Shown: positions 53,775-64,000, counted from the first letter of the stretch. The stretch is 64,000 nucleotides of DNA from Symbiodinium natans (GCA_905221605.1 CAJNDS010000846.1:185001-249000), one strand, 5' to 3'. Notes: generated by a model from the sequence alone, not told the origin. Program-made: numbers and translations.

Positions 53775-56700
53775 TCAGCAAAAGAGTGGAACTGCCAGAG
53801 CCCCGAGCACAGCGAACTGCACAATGTAGCCCAGAGAAGGCACGGTACCTCCCACCTGAAAGTTCGAGTTGGGTTTGGAGTTTAGGGTTTTAGGGTTTTA
53901 GGGCTTTAGGGTTTTAGGGTTTTAGGGTTTTAGGGTTTTAGGGTTTTAGGGTTTTAGGGTTTTAGGGTTTTAGGGTTTTAGGTTTTAGGGTTTAGGGTTT
54001 AAGGCTTGGCTTGTGGTTGAGGGCTGTGGGTTTAGGGTGACCTGATAGCTTCGGGTTCTTGGGTGTGTGGACTTGTGGATCAGATTCCCAACCTTGCCGG
54101 ATGCAAACCAAGCCCCTAAGCCCTATAAGCCCAAACCCTCAAGCGCCACCCCAACCAACACATCTAGACCCGGGAGTAACCTAGGATAACAGGGTACCCT
54201 TTTTGGTTTTAAGGGGATTATAAGGGAACCCCAACCCTAAAACAAGGAAGAAAAGGGCCTACTCCCGGTCCTAGATATTGGCCCAAATCAGGCTTGCGAA
54301 ACCCTAAAACCCGCGATCGACATACCTTGAGGCTATTGTGCCAGGGGTGCGGGCGGGGGGGAGGACCAAGTTCAAACCCATTACCCAGACACCACACCCT
54401 GAACTCCCCAGCAAACCCTAAACCCCCTAAACTGCTAAACCCGAAACCCTAAACCCCGAATCCCCAAACCTTCAACCCCAAACCCGAAGCCCCAAACCCT
54501 AAACCGCAAACCCCAAACCCCAACCTCCTAAACCCCAGACCCCGAAACCCCTAAACTCCTAAGCCCCAAACCCCACACCCCCAAACCCTAACACCCAAAC
54601 CCTAAACCCCACCTAAACCCCAAACCCCTACACCCGAAAACCCTAAACCCCAAACGAAGACTTGCAAGGGCCCCTCGCCCAGCCAAAGGCGACTTCCGTG
54701 TCGTCTTTGCCGAAGCCTCAGGCCGCCAAAGAGCCGCAAGTTCAGCGCGCTAGCGTTTGGGGTTTGGGGTTTGGGAGTTTGGGGTTTTTGGGATTGGGGT
54801 TTAGGGATTAGGGTTTCGGGTTTGGTGTTTGGGGTTTGGGGCTGGGGGTTTAAGGTTTGGGGTTTCAGGTTTCGGGCCGGGGTTTAGGGAGGCCACCTCC
54901 CTATGGTTAGAGGTGGCTGTTGAACCTTCTTGCAAGAAATTCTCTTAGACCCAACAAAGGGAAGATGTTCAGGTTTGAGGCCCTAAACCCTAAACCCTAA
55001 ACCCTAAACCCGAAACCCGTAACCCTAAACCCGAACGAAGCAGCAAGATGGGGATCCGGGCAGATCTTGCCCTGAAAAGCGGCTGGCAGCTGCATCTTCA
55101 ATGTGCCTCCGCATGGCTTAGGGTGGGTTTTGGGTCTAGGGTCTAGGGTCTAGGGTCTAGGGTTCAGGGTCTAGGGTTTAGGGTTTAGGGTTTAGGCTTT
55201 AGGGGTTATGGTTTAGGTTTTGGGGTTTAGCGTTTATAGGGATTTAGAGAGCGGAGGTTTTCAGGTAACCTCATTGAACCTGCAGTCCTGCCTCCGGTTT
55301 AGGGTTTATAGGGTTTAGGGTTTAGGGTTTAGGGTTTAGGGTTTAGGGTTTAGGGTTTAGGGTTTAGGGTTTAGGGTTTAGGGTTTAGGGTTTAGGGTTT
55401 AGGGTTTGGGGTTTGGGGTTTGGGGTTTGGGGTTTAGGGTTTCGGGTTTCGGGTTTCGGGTTTGGGAACTCCCGGCCTGACTGTCCAACTGCCAAACGCT
55501 CTGCACCACGATAGGCACCTGCACGGGGATATGTGCTGCTCAAAGTACCTGTCCCCCTAAACCCTAAACCCCCTAAACCCCCTTAACTGGCCCTAAACCC
55601 CTTAACCCCCTAAACGGGCCCTAAACCCCCCAAAACCTCCTAAAGCCACACTAAACCCGAAAGCCCCACAAAGTAGGTTTCCAGAAACAGGACTCTTCTC
55701 TCAGTGGTCCCTTTAAAGACCTTTAGGAGGACCCCGCCGCCCTATGTGGGGTGTCGGGGGTTTACGCTTCCTTGCTTACGGTTTAGGATTTGGTTGCAGG
55801 GAACAATTGGGATGCGGAGTTTAGGGTTTAGGGTTAGCGTTGTGGGCGTCTTCAGCAGGGATTTGGGGCAACGCATGCTTGGAGGCAACATGTTGCGTCT
55901 GGTAAACACTTGCGAATCGTCAAATTGAGGGCTCCAACTGCCTCTTCGGTCGCTAGTAACAAGGTTTTGGAGAGTCTGGTATCCGATTTCCTCATTAACC
56001 CTGACCCTAAACCCCTGGTATGAAACTGGAACTGTGTGACATGCCGGAGGCTCAGAAAAGCCCTGAGCCCGAAGCCCCATACATACAACAAACCCTCACA
56101 AACCCTGAGCCTTTCACAGGTTTCGGAATCAGGGTGAAACCCCTAAACCTAAACCCTAAGCCCTGAACCCTAAACCCTAAACCCCAAAGCCTAGCACATG
56201 GTGAGAACACTCGTGCGGCCAACTACGAGGTTTTTTGAGGGCCTCTGGCACCTTAATGCGTCGATCGCAAGGTTCGGATCCCTGTTCTTGGGCTTACCCC
56301 CGTCACTGCTGAACAGCAAAGCGAACCTAGGGTTGGGTTTAGGGTTTAGGATTCAGGGTTCAGGGTTTAGGGTTTAGGGTTGAGGGCATAGGGGAGTATA
56401 GCAGCAAGGGATAGATGGTACCAGTTCACGGGTTCATGCAACAATGCCTCTACCGTGTGCCCCTCTAAGCCCGGAACGCGTGACCCCAAGACCCTGCATA
56501 AACCCCAGCCTAACATGGCCCTTCAATATCAAGGGACTAAAGGATGGACCCTTATGAGAAACCTTAGGGGTTCTTGAGGGGTCATTTAGGGGCTACGTAA
56601 GAATAGGGACTCTGCAATGTCTATACAGGGTTATATAGGGCAATAAGATTAAGGGTCCTTTCTAGGGGTCCCAATGTTGTAAGGTTTATACGGTTGAGGT

Positions 56701-59295
56701 CTAAACCCTAAACCCTAAACCCTAAACCCTAAACCCTAAACCCCCCCCCCCCCCCTTCAGCAGGGCCCCCCCCCCCCCCTCCCCCCGGCGGCCGCTAAGC
56801 TCCGCTGCGGCAAGTACGAGGCCCTGCTGTCGCACGGCCGGGTCTTTGCACCTTAGCATTTGGCTCAAGGAATGAAACAGGGTCCGTGTGCCTCGAAAGT
56901 ATACATTTTGGGTGCGGTTCCTATACCCTTAGAGGTCTCCCTATAGTGGCTGTAGTGGCTTTCAAGAATATGGCTTTAAAGGAACACGGACCCTTCAGTG
57001 GGAAGTATACAAAGGCTTTTGAGCTTGTAGGGATTCAAGGAATGAAGCACGGTTTTGGGGATTCATGTTTGGGGCGCAAGCTGGGTCCCACTTACTAGTA
57101 TGGCTGAAGCCGAAACCACAAAACTCTGCCCTAAAAACCCTAAGCCAAAAACTAAGTAGAAATACCAAAAAAACCAGCCAGAAATTGGTCCGAGGTCTAC
57201 ACGACGTCATTTTGCAGATGTCTTCCGACAGAGCCTCTGGGAACGACCCTAAACCCTTGCGGCTTGGGGGATTTTGGAGTTACGGGGCACTGGGGTTTAG
57301 GGATTTGCGAGGGGCTAGGGCTTCAGGTTTTGGGTTTGGGCTTTGAGCATCTTTTGAGGGATTTCAGGTGGGTGGATTGGATTCTAGTCTAATGTAGATA
57401 TGCAGTTGTTCTGGACTAGAGGCGCAGGAGAACAGCAACCACACAAACCTTAAATCCTTCCGGGCTGTGAACAGCTACACGAGACAATCAGATATAGTTC
57501 GTTTTGAAGGATGAAAAGTGTAAAGTGAATGACGGTAATCGTGACGATGCTGATGATGGTTATTCATTGTTCTGATGAATGTTCTAGCAAGATTAGTCAC
57601 ACCATACAAGTAATCTAGGCAGGGCTTTCAGATACAGGTCGACGCGTCTGCGTTGGCGTGCGTTGAGGGTTTGGGGATTCGGGTGATCCTATCCTTCCCG
57701 CTCCCCGAGCATGTTTAGGATTTTCGTCCAACTGTTCTTTGTTTATCGTTCTTCGTCTTGGTATCATTATTGCTGTCATTCTTGTTGTTAACAAACTCCA
57801 ACTCCTTGAAGATCATATCAAACCTCCAGTAGTTTCACCTTAGGGCATACCGTGAAAAGAACCTTCAAGCAACCTAAAGTGGCTTAGCTAGAACCCTGGT
57901 CGCGCCAGCTGCTCGAATTCCGCTGCCGCGCGCAGCGTGGCGGAGCCGTTCACTTTCTGCCTCAGGCCCGACGGCTTCAGATTTGGGTGGGTGTAGGTGT
58001 TTAGGGTTGTGAGCTTCTTCTGGTGCTGTTGGCCTGCCATGCACGATGTTTATGACTGCATACCCTTCCCCTTCGCTTTTGAAGGACCCTTCCACCTTCC
58101 AACCTCAACGCACAAAGCTTCGCGCTAACGGGTGCCTACGTCATGTCTTGTGAAATCGAAACAAACCGAAAACGCCCACGTGTTGCCGAAAGGGCCGCAA
58201 TCATGAATCATACCTCGTTCACCGTTGAGGGTTGTACGGGTGGAAGGCCTGGGACTTCTGCTACGGTAGTAAGTTGGCAAGGTGCGATGATGGCTTCGAA
58301 TTGGGTTTCCATCTCTGTGTATAGGCTTGGGGTTTCAGGGTTTAGGGTTTAGGGTGAGGGTTTAGGGCTGGTTTTTGCTCGGTTTAGGATCAGGGGTTAG
58401 GGTATATAGGGTTAGCAGACCGTCAGCACCACAGCTCGAGCTGGAAAGCTCGGCATCATGCCCCCTTGCCTTAAGGCTTATGGGGTCCAGACATGTTTGG
58501 GGCGGGCATGAATGCACGCCCTAAGTCTCAAAAACCCTAAACCCTAAACCCCAAGCCCTAAACCCTGAACCCTAAACCCAAGCCCTAAACCCTAAACCCT
58601 AAGCCCCAAACCCTAAACCCTAAACCCTAAGCCCCAAACCTAAACCCTAAACCCCAAACCCCAAGCCCTAAACCCTAAACCCAAGCCCTAAACCCTAAAC
58701 CCTAAACCCAAGCCCTAAACCCTAAACCCTAAACCCTAAACCCCCGGAAGCCCCGAAACCCTGAACCCTAAAGCGGGGGTTGCGGCTCGACCGTCTGCCG
58801 GTTCATCACGGTTGGAAGCAGCCCGTGCTCCAAAATCTTCAGGGCCTCGTCTGCAGGGGCGGGACTGTTCCTTTGTTTTTCTTACAAATAGACAACTTAC
58901 ATATCATGTATACACATTTATACTTATTTATTTATTGAAATATTACTTTTTTGTGGGGGGGGGGGAGAGGGTCCGTAAACTCAGGTTTAGGGTTTGGTGT
59001 TTTAAGGTCCAGGGTTGAAACTTTTTTTTGTCCAGGATCTCGGATGCATGGTGGAGCTAAGTTGCAGGGCTTAGGTTGGGATAGTGCGTAGGCTTGAGTG
59101 GGGTTTAGGGTTTAGGGCTTAGGGCTTAGGGCTTAGGGTTTAGGGTTTAGGGTTCTGTAGCGGTGTGCACGGTGCACCCCAAACTGTAAGCCCTAAACCT
59201 CACCTCGTAACCCCTGACGCCTAGACTGGAGACAAAGCTCCAAGACGTACTCCCCTGCCAGGGCTGTCCGTTACTCGATCTGAGGCGTCCGCCAT
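53775..59295 (-). CDS. Unidentified multi-exon gene, possible complete exon chain
   Basis: Proposed: initial exon 59295-59253 (ATG, MADASDRVTDSPGR), 58850-58799 (EALKILEHGLLPTVMN), 58469-58425 (QGGMMPSFPARAVV), 57960-57906 (QKVNGSATLRAAAEFEQL), 57234-57206 (ALSEDICKM), 56851 to about 56793 (CKDPAVRQQGLVLAAAELS), 56251-56198 (VPEALKKPRSWPHECSHH), one near 55531-55475 (VPIVVQSVWQLDSQAG), one near 55115-55080 (HIEDAAASRFS), terminal 53855-53775 (YIVQFAVLGALAVPLFC then TGA). The first five junctions are phase-consistent with GC, GT or GA donors; later ones are not proven. The end could be a membrane helix. No family recognised, and the 3' exons may belong to another gene. Confidence 0.42.
53880..54000 (+). 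repeat. Octamer variant array TTTTAGGG
   Basis: About 13 units of TTTTAGGG, a different one-base expansion from the array at 14455-14585. Confidence 0.9.
54200..54275. repeat. Dispersed repeat, family 6
   Basis: Shares TTTTGG...GGGGATTATAAGGGAACC...GGGCCTACTCCCGGTCC with 50668-50750 and, more weakly, 17420-17500. Confidence 0.6.
54396..54655 (-). repeat. Degenerate CCCTAAA/CCCCAAA array
   Basis: Many units of CCCCAAAC, CCCTAAAC and CCCGAAAC, the most decayed long array in the window. Confidence 0.75.
55305..55466 (+). repeat. TTTAGGG array grading into TTTGGGG and TTTCGGG
   Basis: About 14 perfect TTTAGGG units, then four TTTGGGG, then three TTTCGGG, in order. Confidence 0.9.
56527..56690. 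repeat. Dispersed repeat, family 5, second copy
   Basis: ATCAAGGGACTAAAGGATGGA...ACCTTAGGGG...TTCTAGGGGTCCC; same word order as 28396-28540. Confidence 0.6.
56880..56994. mobile_element. Foldback element, family 2, diverged
   Basis: Arms GGGTCCGTGTGCC and its approximate complement ending GGAACACGGACCC, with the shared AAAGTATACA word. Confidence 0.55.
58530..58745 (-). repeat. CCCTAAA array with higher-order AAACCCAAGCCCT units
   Basis: CCCAAGCCCTAAACCCTAAA recurs several times, interleaved with CCCTAAA. Confidence 0.85.
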
Positions 59296-60747
59296 GGGAT
59301 CAAGGTAGTCCTCCCAACCTCAGGTGTGGTCTTCAAGCCATCTTGGCCTTGTTCCCGGTCTCGGGTTTATAGGGTTTATAGGGTTCATAGGGTTAATAGG
59401 GTTAATGGGGTTTAAAGGGATTATAGGGAGTATGGGGTTTATAGGGTTTGTAGGGTTTATAGGGTTTGTAGGGTTTATGAGATTTTTCAGGGTTCAGGGT
59501 TAAGCCCCCTCAAACTCTTGAACCCCTAACACCTCAGCCCCTAGATTTTTGAAGCCCCCTGGCCCAAGCTCTACATCAGGCATGATGCGATGCTACACCC
59601 CAAATTCAGCCGAATCCGCCATCCGGCTACTTAGGGTTGCTGAGCCGAAGATAGTTGCCTAATGAACGCACAATACTCCTTAGGCCCTAACAATCCATGG
59701 GTAGTTGAGGTGACGTTGGTGTGGCGACTGAGGGTGTAGAGTTTAAGTAGGTTCAGGGTTTGAGAAGCCCTACCAGCCACACCACAGTAGGGCCCCCACG
59801 CAGCGCCCGCACCATAAAGAGCGTCGCGCGCGCCAAGAACTTTTCCTGACCTGCTGGTGGCAACCCCAAAACCCGACACTAACCCTGTCACTGAACCCTA
59901 TAAACTCCTGCAAACCCTATACCCCCCAACCCCTTATAAACCCAAATGCCTCTACCCCGAAAACTATAAAACCCGAAAGAAACCCTCTACCCCTAGACCG
60001 AACCAATGCCTGGTGCCCAAAACTCGGAAGGAAAGTGGCCGACAGAAGCTTCACAGACCGGCGTTCCATCATCTGATTTATAGGGTTTAGGCTGCAGGGT
60101 GCTGTGGGTCTTAGGGCTTGCGGCTTGTAGTTTAAGATTTGAAGTTTTGGGCTGAGTCGAACCCTAGGTACCCTGGTCTACACCCTGACCGCTAAGTAGG
60201 GTTAAGGGCGCCTTCAGAACAAGCATTTGTTCTAGGGTGAAAGATCCCAAGCACTAAACGCCTAACCCTAAACCCTAAACCCTAAATCCCAAACCCCAAA
60301 TCTGCAGAGTGCGGCCAAAGAACTGGTGACCGGCTTGAGTGGGCACCCGACTCTCCCCGACTCTCCCCGACTCTCCCCAAACCAGCTCTCAACTAAGGAG
60401 CATCCCCTACACATCTAAGAGGAACCCATACGTCCTTAGTGCATTTAGGGTTTAGGATTTAGGGCTTCTTAGGGTTATCTTCCTCGCTGCGCACGTGGCT
60501 CGCTTCACCTACAAGATACCCTTGAACAGTAGCAGCTCTCATGAAAGCCTTAAGACCTAAACCTTTGAACCAGCACATCAAAAAACACAAAAAAAACAAC
60601 CTTGAAAACCCAAAAGCCCAGAACAAACCAAGGAAGGCAACCAGACCTAAGGTAAGTTTAGGGGGCCCTATAACATTTTTATGGCTTTATAAGGAATTCT
60701 TTAAGGTTTCAGAGGGTACTAAATATTACTTTTTGTTCACATCAATC

Positions 60748-61016
60748 CCCCCGAAACCCCTAAACCCTAAACCCTAAACCCTAAACCCTAAACCCTAAAC
60801 CCTAAACCCTAAACCCTAAACCCTAAACCCTAAACTCCTGAGACCGGGAGTCCCACGATGGTCGTTGTGATCCGTGGAAGGCATGGTGAAGCGCGATGCC
60901 TGGAGGCCAGGAGATGGGTTTGGGGTTTAGGGTTTAGGGTTTAGGGTTTAGGGTTTAGGGTTTAGGGTTTAGGGTTTAGGGTTTAGGGTTTAGGGTTTAG
61001 GGTTTAGGGTTTAGGG
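60748..61016. repeat. Head-to-head CCCTAAA and TTTAGGG arrays
   Basis: CCCTAAA at about 60758-60835 and TTTAGGG at about 60918-61014 with 83 bp between; together they could form a large hairpin. Confidence 0.9.
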
Positions 61017-61213
61017 GTGGCTTCGTTGGCTTTGTTGAAGCCACAAAGCTCAGCTCGAACACCTTCTCGGTGCTCCTTCTCCTGTGCCGCTTGCCTTCTG
61101 CCAGGAGCGTTCATAAGGGCTCTGTCCACATGACACATCACATGTGGGTTCTGTAGGGACACAAAGGGATATGGCCCCCCCCACCAAATTCCAAGGATTC
61201 CAAATCAGGGTTG

Positions 61214-61314
61214 AGGCTCCATGTACCTAGAAAGTATATACTTGGGCCTTAAAAGGGTTCCCATATCGTAGCTTTCGGGGCCCAAGTGTATACTCTAAAT
61301 GTACATGGACCCTT
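61214..61314. mobile_element. Foldback element, family 2
   Basis: Arms GGCTCCATGTACCTAGAAAG and near-complement ending GTACATGGACCC; inner CTTGGGCC/GGCCCAAG. Confidence 0.72.
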
Positions 61315-61559
61315 CGGGTTTGGGGTTCATTTAACCCACAATGGTTACGAGGCAAGCCGTCTCACGACAACTCAGAAATCTAGCCACGCCCAGCTGCATC
61401 AGCTGCCAACAACTGACCTTAAACCCTGAACCCTCCTGAAGTCCCTCCCCCTAAACCCTAAAGCCCCGGAACCCGAAACCCTAAACCCTTATCAAACCCT
61501 CAACCTAAACTCGAAAGCCTAAAACCTACGTAAACATGAAAGCCATACAATACCCGAAC

Positions 61560-63390
61560 CTTCCAGTCCACGGGCTGATACATCAGTACACTCCCCGCCA
61601 AGACGCTCTCGCGCTTCTTCAGGGGGAACATGTTAGGGGCCCAAAAAACCACATAAACATAAGGATCCTACAAACAGGGTTTTTTCGGAATCCCCCTTAT
61701 AGGGGGGGCCCTTATACCCCAATAGGATCCTTATGTTTATGTGGTTTGTGGGCCCCTAACATGTGGCGATTTCAAACTTCCTACCTTTGAGGGTACACCG
61801 TTTGAAGGGTGTTCCTGTAATGAGGATGACAGGTCTTTCGGGTATACAAGGGGGTGCACATATTTTGGAAATGCCCATGTAAAAGAACCCCGAGGATTTT
61901 GACTAGGGTTTAGGGTTTAGGGTTTAGGGTTTGGGGTTTGGGGTTTAGGGTTTAGGGTTTAGGGTTTAGGGTTTAGGGTCCCTAAACCCGCAAGCCGAAC
62001 CAAAGCCGATGTCCACCAGCCTCCCCCTGCCAGCCCTGCTTCAGAATCTCCGAGTGGTGCGGCTGCACGAAGCCGTCCTCTCCCGCCCCGAACTCCTAAA
62101 CCCTAAAGTTTAGGGTTTAGGGTTTAGGGTTTAGGGCTTAGGTCCCTAAATCCTAGACCCCTAAGGCCATGGACGAACGGAGGGACAGAGACTTCAAAGG
62201 CATTATGCAGAAGCCAGAATGGCAGCCCCGAAACCCTCCACAAATCCAGGCCCTAAACCGTGCTTATCTTCGGAAACTCATAACCCAAACCCTAAACCCT
62301 AAACCCTAAACCCTAAACCCTAAACCCTAAACCCTAAATCCCTAATCCCTAAACCCTAAACCCTAAACCCTAAACCCTAAACCCTAAACCGTAAACCCTA
62401 AAGCCTAAAGCCTAAAGCGTAGCTTTGGCCCAAAAGCCCAAAAGCATGCCTGGACTCCCCCCACCCTCCTCAGGCCACAAAGCCCTCAGAAAAAAAAACC
62501 TCCGAACCCCCCCCCCCCCCCCCGAAAGCCTCATCTCCATAGAGGAATATTTTTTAGGGTTTAGGGTTTAGGATTTAGGGTTTAGGGGTTTAGGGTGCCT
62601 CATCTCCATGGAGGAATAAGATGGGTACCTGGAGCGGAAGATACAAACACCCTTACAAGGTATGGGGGATTGGGGGCGCAGGGTTTCGTGGTTTGGGGCT
62701 TTCGTGGCGTAGCGGGGTTTTTTGGACTGGCAGGGATTTATGTAAGGTGCTGCTTGAAGGACCTTCTGCTTTCTAGATCCTCCAGCTGAGAGGTTGGCAC
62801 TTCGGGGTTTTGGGGGGTTAGGAGGGCTTGAGGGTTTAGGGTTGAGGGATTGAGGGTGATCTGGAGAGCTGGGGGCTGTGAGGGCGCTTAGAATTCTAGG
62901 TCAGGGGCTAACACTCCGCAGCCGAAAAAGGATGTAGGGTGTAGGTCAAAAAGGTTCATGTTGCGTATCCTAAGGTCTCCGAACACCCTACACTTAGACC
63001 CAGTAGCCCGAACATCCTGAAGACAAGCAAGCCCTAAAACCCAAAAAAGGACAAAACACAAAGCCCTGAAGCCCTAAACCCAGCAGGAGCTCACAAACAC
63101 TAAGCCCGAAAGCCCAACAAGAAACCTCAAACCCAAAGAAAAACCCACAAAGTTCCAAAGCTCAGATTCAAGTTTCACGGCCCTAAACCGTAAACTTCTC
63201 AGTCCAAACTCTGAAGACATTCCTTCCAGTCCCCCCTCCCCCCAAAAAAACTCCAAAATCTTGAGTCCAAACCTGAGGGTTGAGGGTGGAGGGCTGAGGG
63301 TTTAGGGTAGTAAGCTACGCAGGACGCGTCTGGGGCACGAAGCAGCTGTCAAGATGCTTCTTGGGCGAGACCTGCCACCGCTGCAGCAGG
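61560..63390 (-). CDS. Alpha/beta-hydrolase (serine hydrolase/esterase-like), partial
   Basis: Four exons join in phase: 63390-63339 (LLQRWQVSPKKHLDSCF, GT donor), 62628-62599 (VPILFLHGDE, GC donor), 62077-62035 (DGFVQPHHSEILKQ, GC donor), 61613-61560 (RERLGGECTDVSARGLE, GT donor). The joined reading W-x-S...PILFLHGDEDGFVQPHHSEIL...AR is the late strand-helix region of the alpha/beta-hydrolase fold, where HG-x-x-D carries the acid residue. The nucleophile elbow (upstream) and the catalytic His exon (downstream, expected as G-H) were not found with confidence. The substrate is unknown. Confidence 0.66.
61629..61763. mobile_element. Long near-perfect hairpin, family 3
   Basis: Arms of about 41 bp (61629-61670 and 61723-61763), starting CATGTTAGGGGCCC, with only a couple of mismatches and a GC-rich inner loop. 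The near-perfect arms suggest a recent insertion or a functional fold. Confidence 0.85.
61909..61980 (+). repeat. TTTAGGG array
   Basis: About ten units with two TTTGGGG variants, in a hydrolase intron. Confidence 0.88.
62169..62309 (+). CDS. 46-aa ORF, possible first exon or chance
   Basis: Starts GCCATGG (good context) and reads MDERRDRDFKGIMQKPEWQP, then runs into the CCCTAAA array where it stops. A GC donor could follow DFK. It overlaps an intron of the hydrolase on the other strand, so it may be chance. Confidence 0.25.
   Translation: MDERRDRDFKGIMQKPEWQPRNPPQIQALNRAYLRKLITQTLNPKP
62285..62412 (-). repeat. CCCTAAA array
   Basis: About 17 units with minor variants, in a hydrolase intron. 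Confidence 0.9.
62528..62618. repeat. 22-bp exon-edge duplication flanking a TTTAGGG tract
   Basis: GCCTCATCTCCATAGAGGAA at 62528 recurs with one mismatch at 62597. The right copy spans the 3' edge and GC donor of the hydrolase exon VPILFLHGDE. The 47 bp between are mostly TTTAGGG. Confidence 0.88.
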
Positions 63391-64000
63391 CTACGGGCCG
63401 CCATAAACGCCGGAACAAATGAAACTACAAAAATGGGTTTAGGGTTTAGGGTTTAGGGTTAGCACAACCACTTGAAGAGCCGCTCTAAGGAAGCCCGAAG
63501 CCGTAGAGCCCTAAACCCTAAGCTCTGCACCCTGAACACCCTAAACCCTTGCCTCTGAATGCCCAGATCTGGGGAAGGGAGGGTGGCTTTGAAGAAGTTG
63601 CAGCTCAAGGCAAGTGGCTGAAGAGGTTGATTTTTGTTGGTTCAGGGCTTGGAACTTAGGTTTAGGGTTTAGGGTTTAGGGTTTAGGGTTTAGGGTTTAG
63701 GGTTTGGGGTTTAGGGTTTAGGGTTTAGGGTTTAGGGTTTAGGGTTTAGGGTTTAGGGTTCAAGGGGGATTCGGCTGCAGGGCTTATGTCTTTGGGGCTT
63801 CAGGGCTTTCAAGCCTCGGGTTCGTGTGGGTTCTTTCGGCGATGCTTTTGGGCTTCGGGTTCAGGAATAGCCCCGAAGCCCGCAAGCCCTATGTCCCTCA
63901 ACCCTAAACCCTTCACATAACCCTATGGTCAGTTCTCATGATGATGGTCCCTTTCTGGGTGCACCAAAAATTACTGTAGGGGTCGCCTTGTAGCGACCCC
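63391..64000. other. Right edge: TTTAGGG array and spacer
   Basis: A TTTAGGG array lies at about 63659-63760. Upstream hydrolase exons are expected here. A minus-strand reading at about 63590-63560 after CTTCCCCAG is short and not chained. Confidence 0.35.
63659..63762 (+). repeat. TTTAGGG array
   Basis: About 14 units, one TTTGGGG variant. Confidence 0.9.

Larger units (their letters stand above)
59296..61559. other. Repeat-rich interval with isolated coding-looking segments
   Basis: Candidates, none chained: minus 59845-59795 (FLARATLFMVRALRG); minus 60075-60010 (DGTPVCEASVGHFPSEFWAP); 60309-60345, plus reading SAAKELVTGLSGHP; 60465-60510 plus (VIFLAAHVARFTYK after CTTCTTAG); minus about 60895-60838; about 61020-61110, open on both strands and possibly the next hydrolase exon. 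Also present: CCCTAAA/TTTAGGG arrays, a (GACTCTCCCC)x3 repeat at about 60350-60379 and a foldback at 61214-61314. Confidence 0.3.

Noticed and set aside
10021-64000. CRISPR arrays
   Set aside because: Repeats are directly tandem without regular unique spacers and the genome is eukaryotic.

Overview
The window looks like nuclear DNA of a dinoflagellate. Four things point there. Arabidopsis-type telomere repeats (TTTAGGG/CCCTAAA) are scattered internally through almost every non-coding stretch. Genes are cut into many tiny exons (about 30-95 bp) with mostly GC, GT and some GA 5' splice sites and AG|G acceptors. All securely read genes lie on the minus strand in a head-to-tail array. A Ty1/copia-like element carries extra domains of a type reported from dinoflagellates. 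I could not name the genus.

Left part (1-8.2 kb, minus): a sterol/UDP-glycosyltransferase gene. Ten exons fit by phase; the 3' end lies off the left edge. Only 385 bp upstream of its start codon ends a second minus-strand gene (8.6-28.4 kb), a sodium:solute symporter (SLC5/SGLT-like). I reconstructed 33 exons totalling 1698 nt (divisible by three). A complete single-exon gene (22.7-24.4 kb), with five zinc-ribbon repeats and a PD-(D/E)XK-type nuclease domain, sits inside one symporter intron on the same strand.

Middle (29.4-40.2 kb, minus): a complete 10,754-bp LTR retrotransposon with identical 156-bp LTRs, a 5-bp target duplication (TTTAC), a polypurine tract, a primer-binding site and two intact ORFs. 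ORF1 ends in a HAD-like domain. ORF2 (2638 aa) runs gag-like, CCCH finger, aspartic protease, integrase, cytosine-methyltransferase-like domain, reverse transcriptase, RNase H, then a C-terminal 2OG-Fe(II)-dioxygenase-like domain. A single polyprotein that may carry both a DNA-base-methylating and a base-oxidising domain is the most striking thing here.

Right part (40.2-64 kb): mostly telomere-like repeats, foldback (MITE-like) elements and short phase-compatible exons. An alpha/beta-hydrolase gene (61.6-63.4 kb, minus) is recognisable. Two longer minus-strand exon chains (46.1-51.7 and about 53.8-59.3 kb) are unidentified. Several isolated coding-looking segments have uncertain strand.

Two telomere-like tracts are bracketed by 22-29 bp direct duplications that include an exon edge and its splice site, as expected if repeat-bearing sequence was inserted as, or into, introns with target duplication. 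All exon work was done by eye; boundaries are proposals to test with transcripts.
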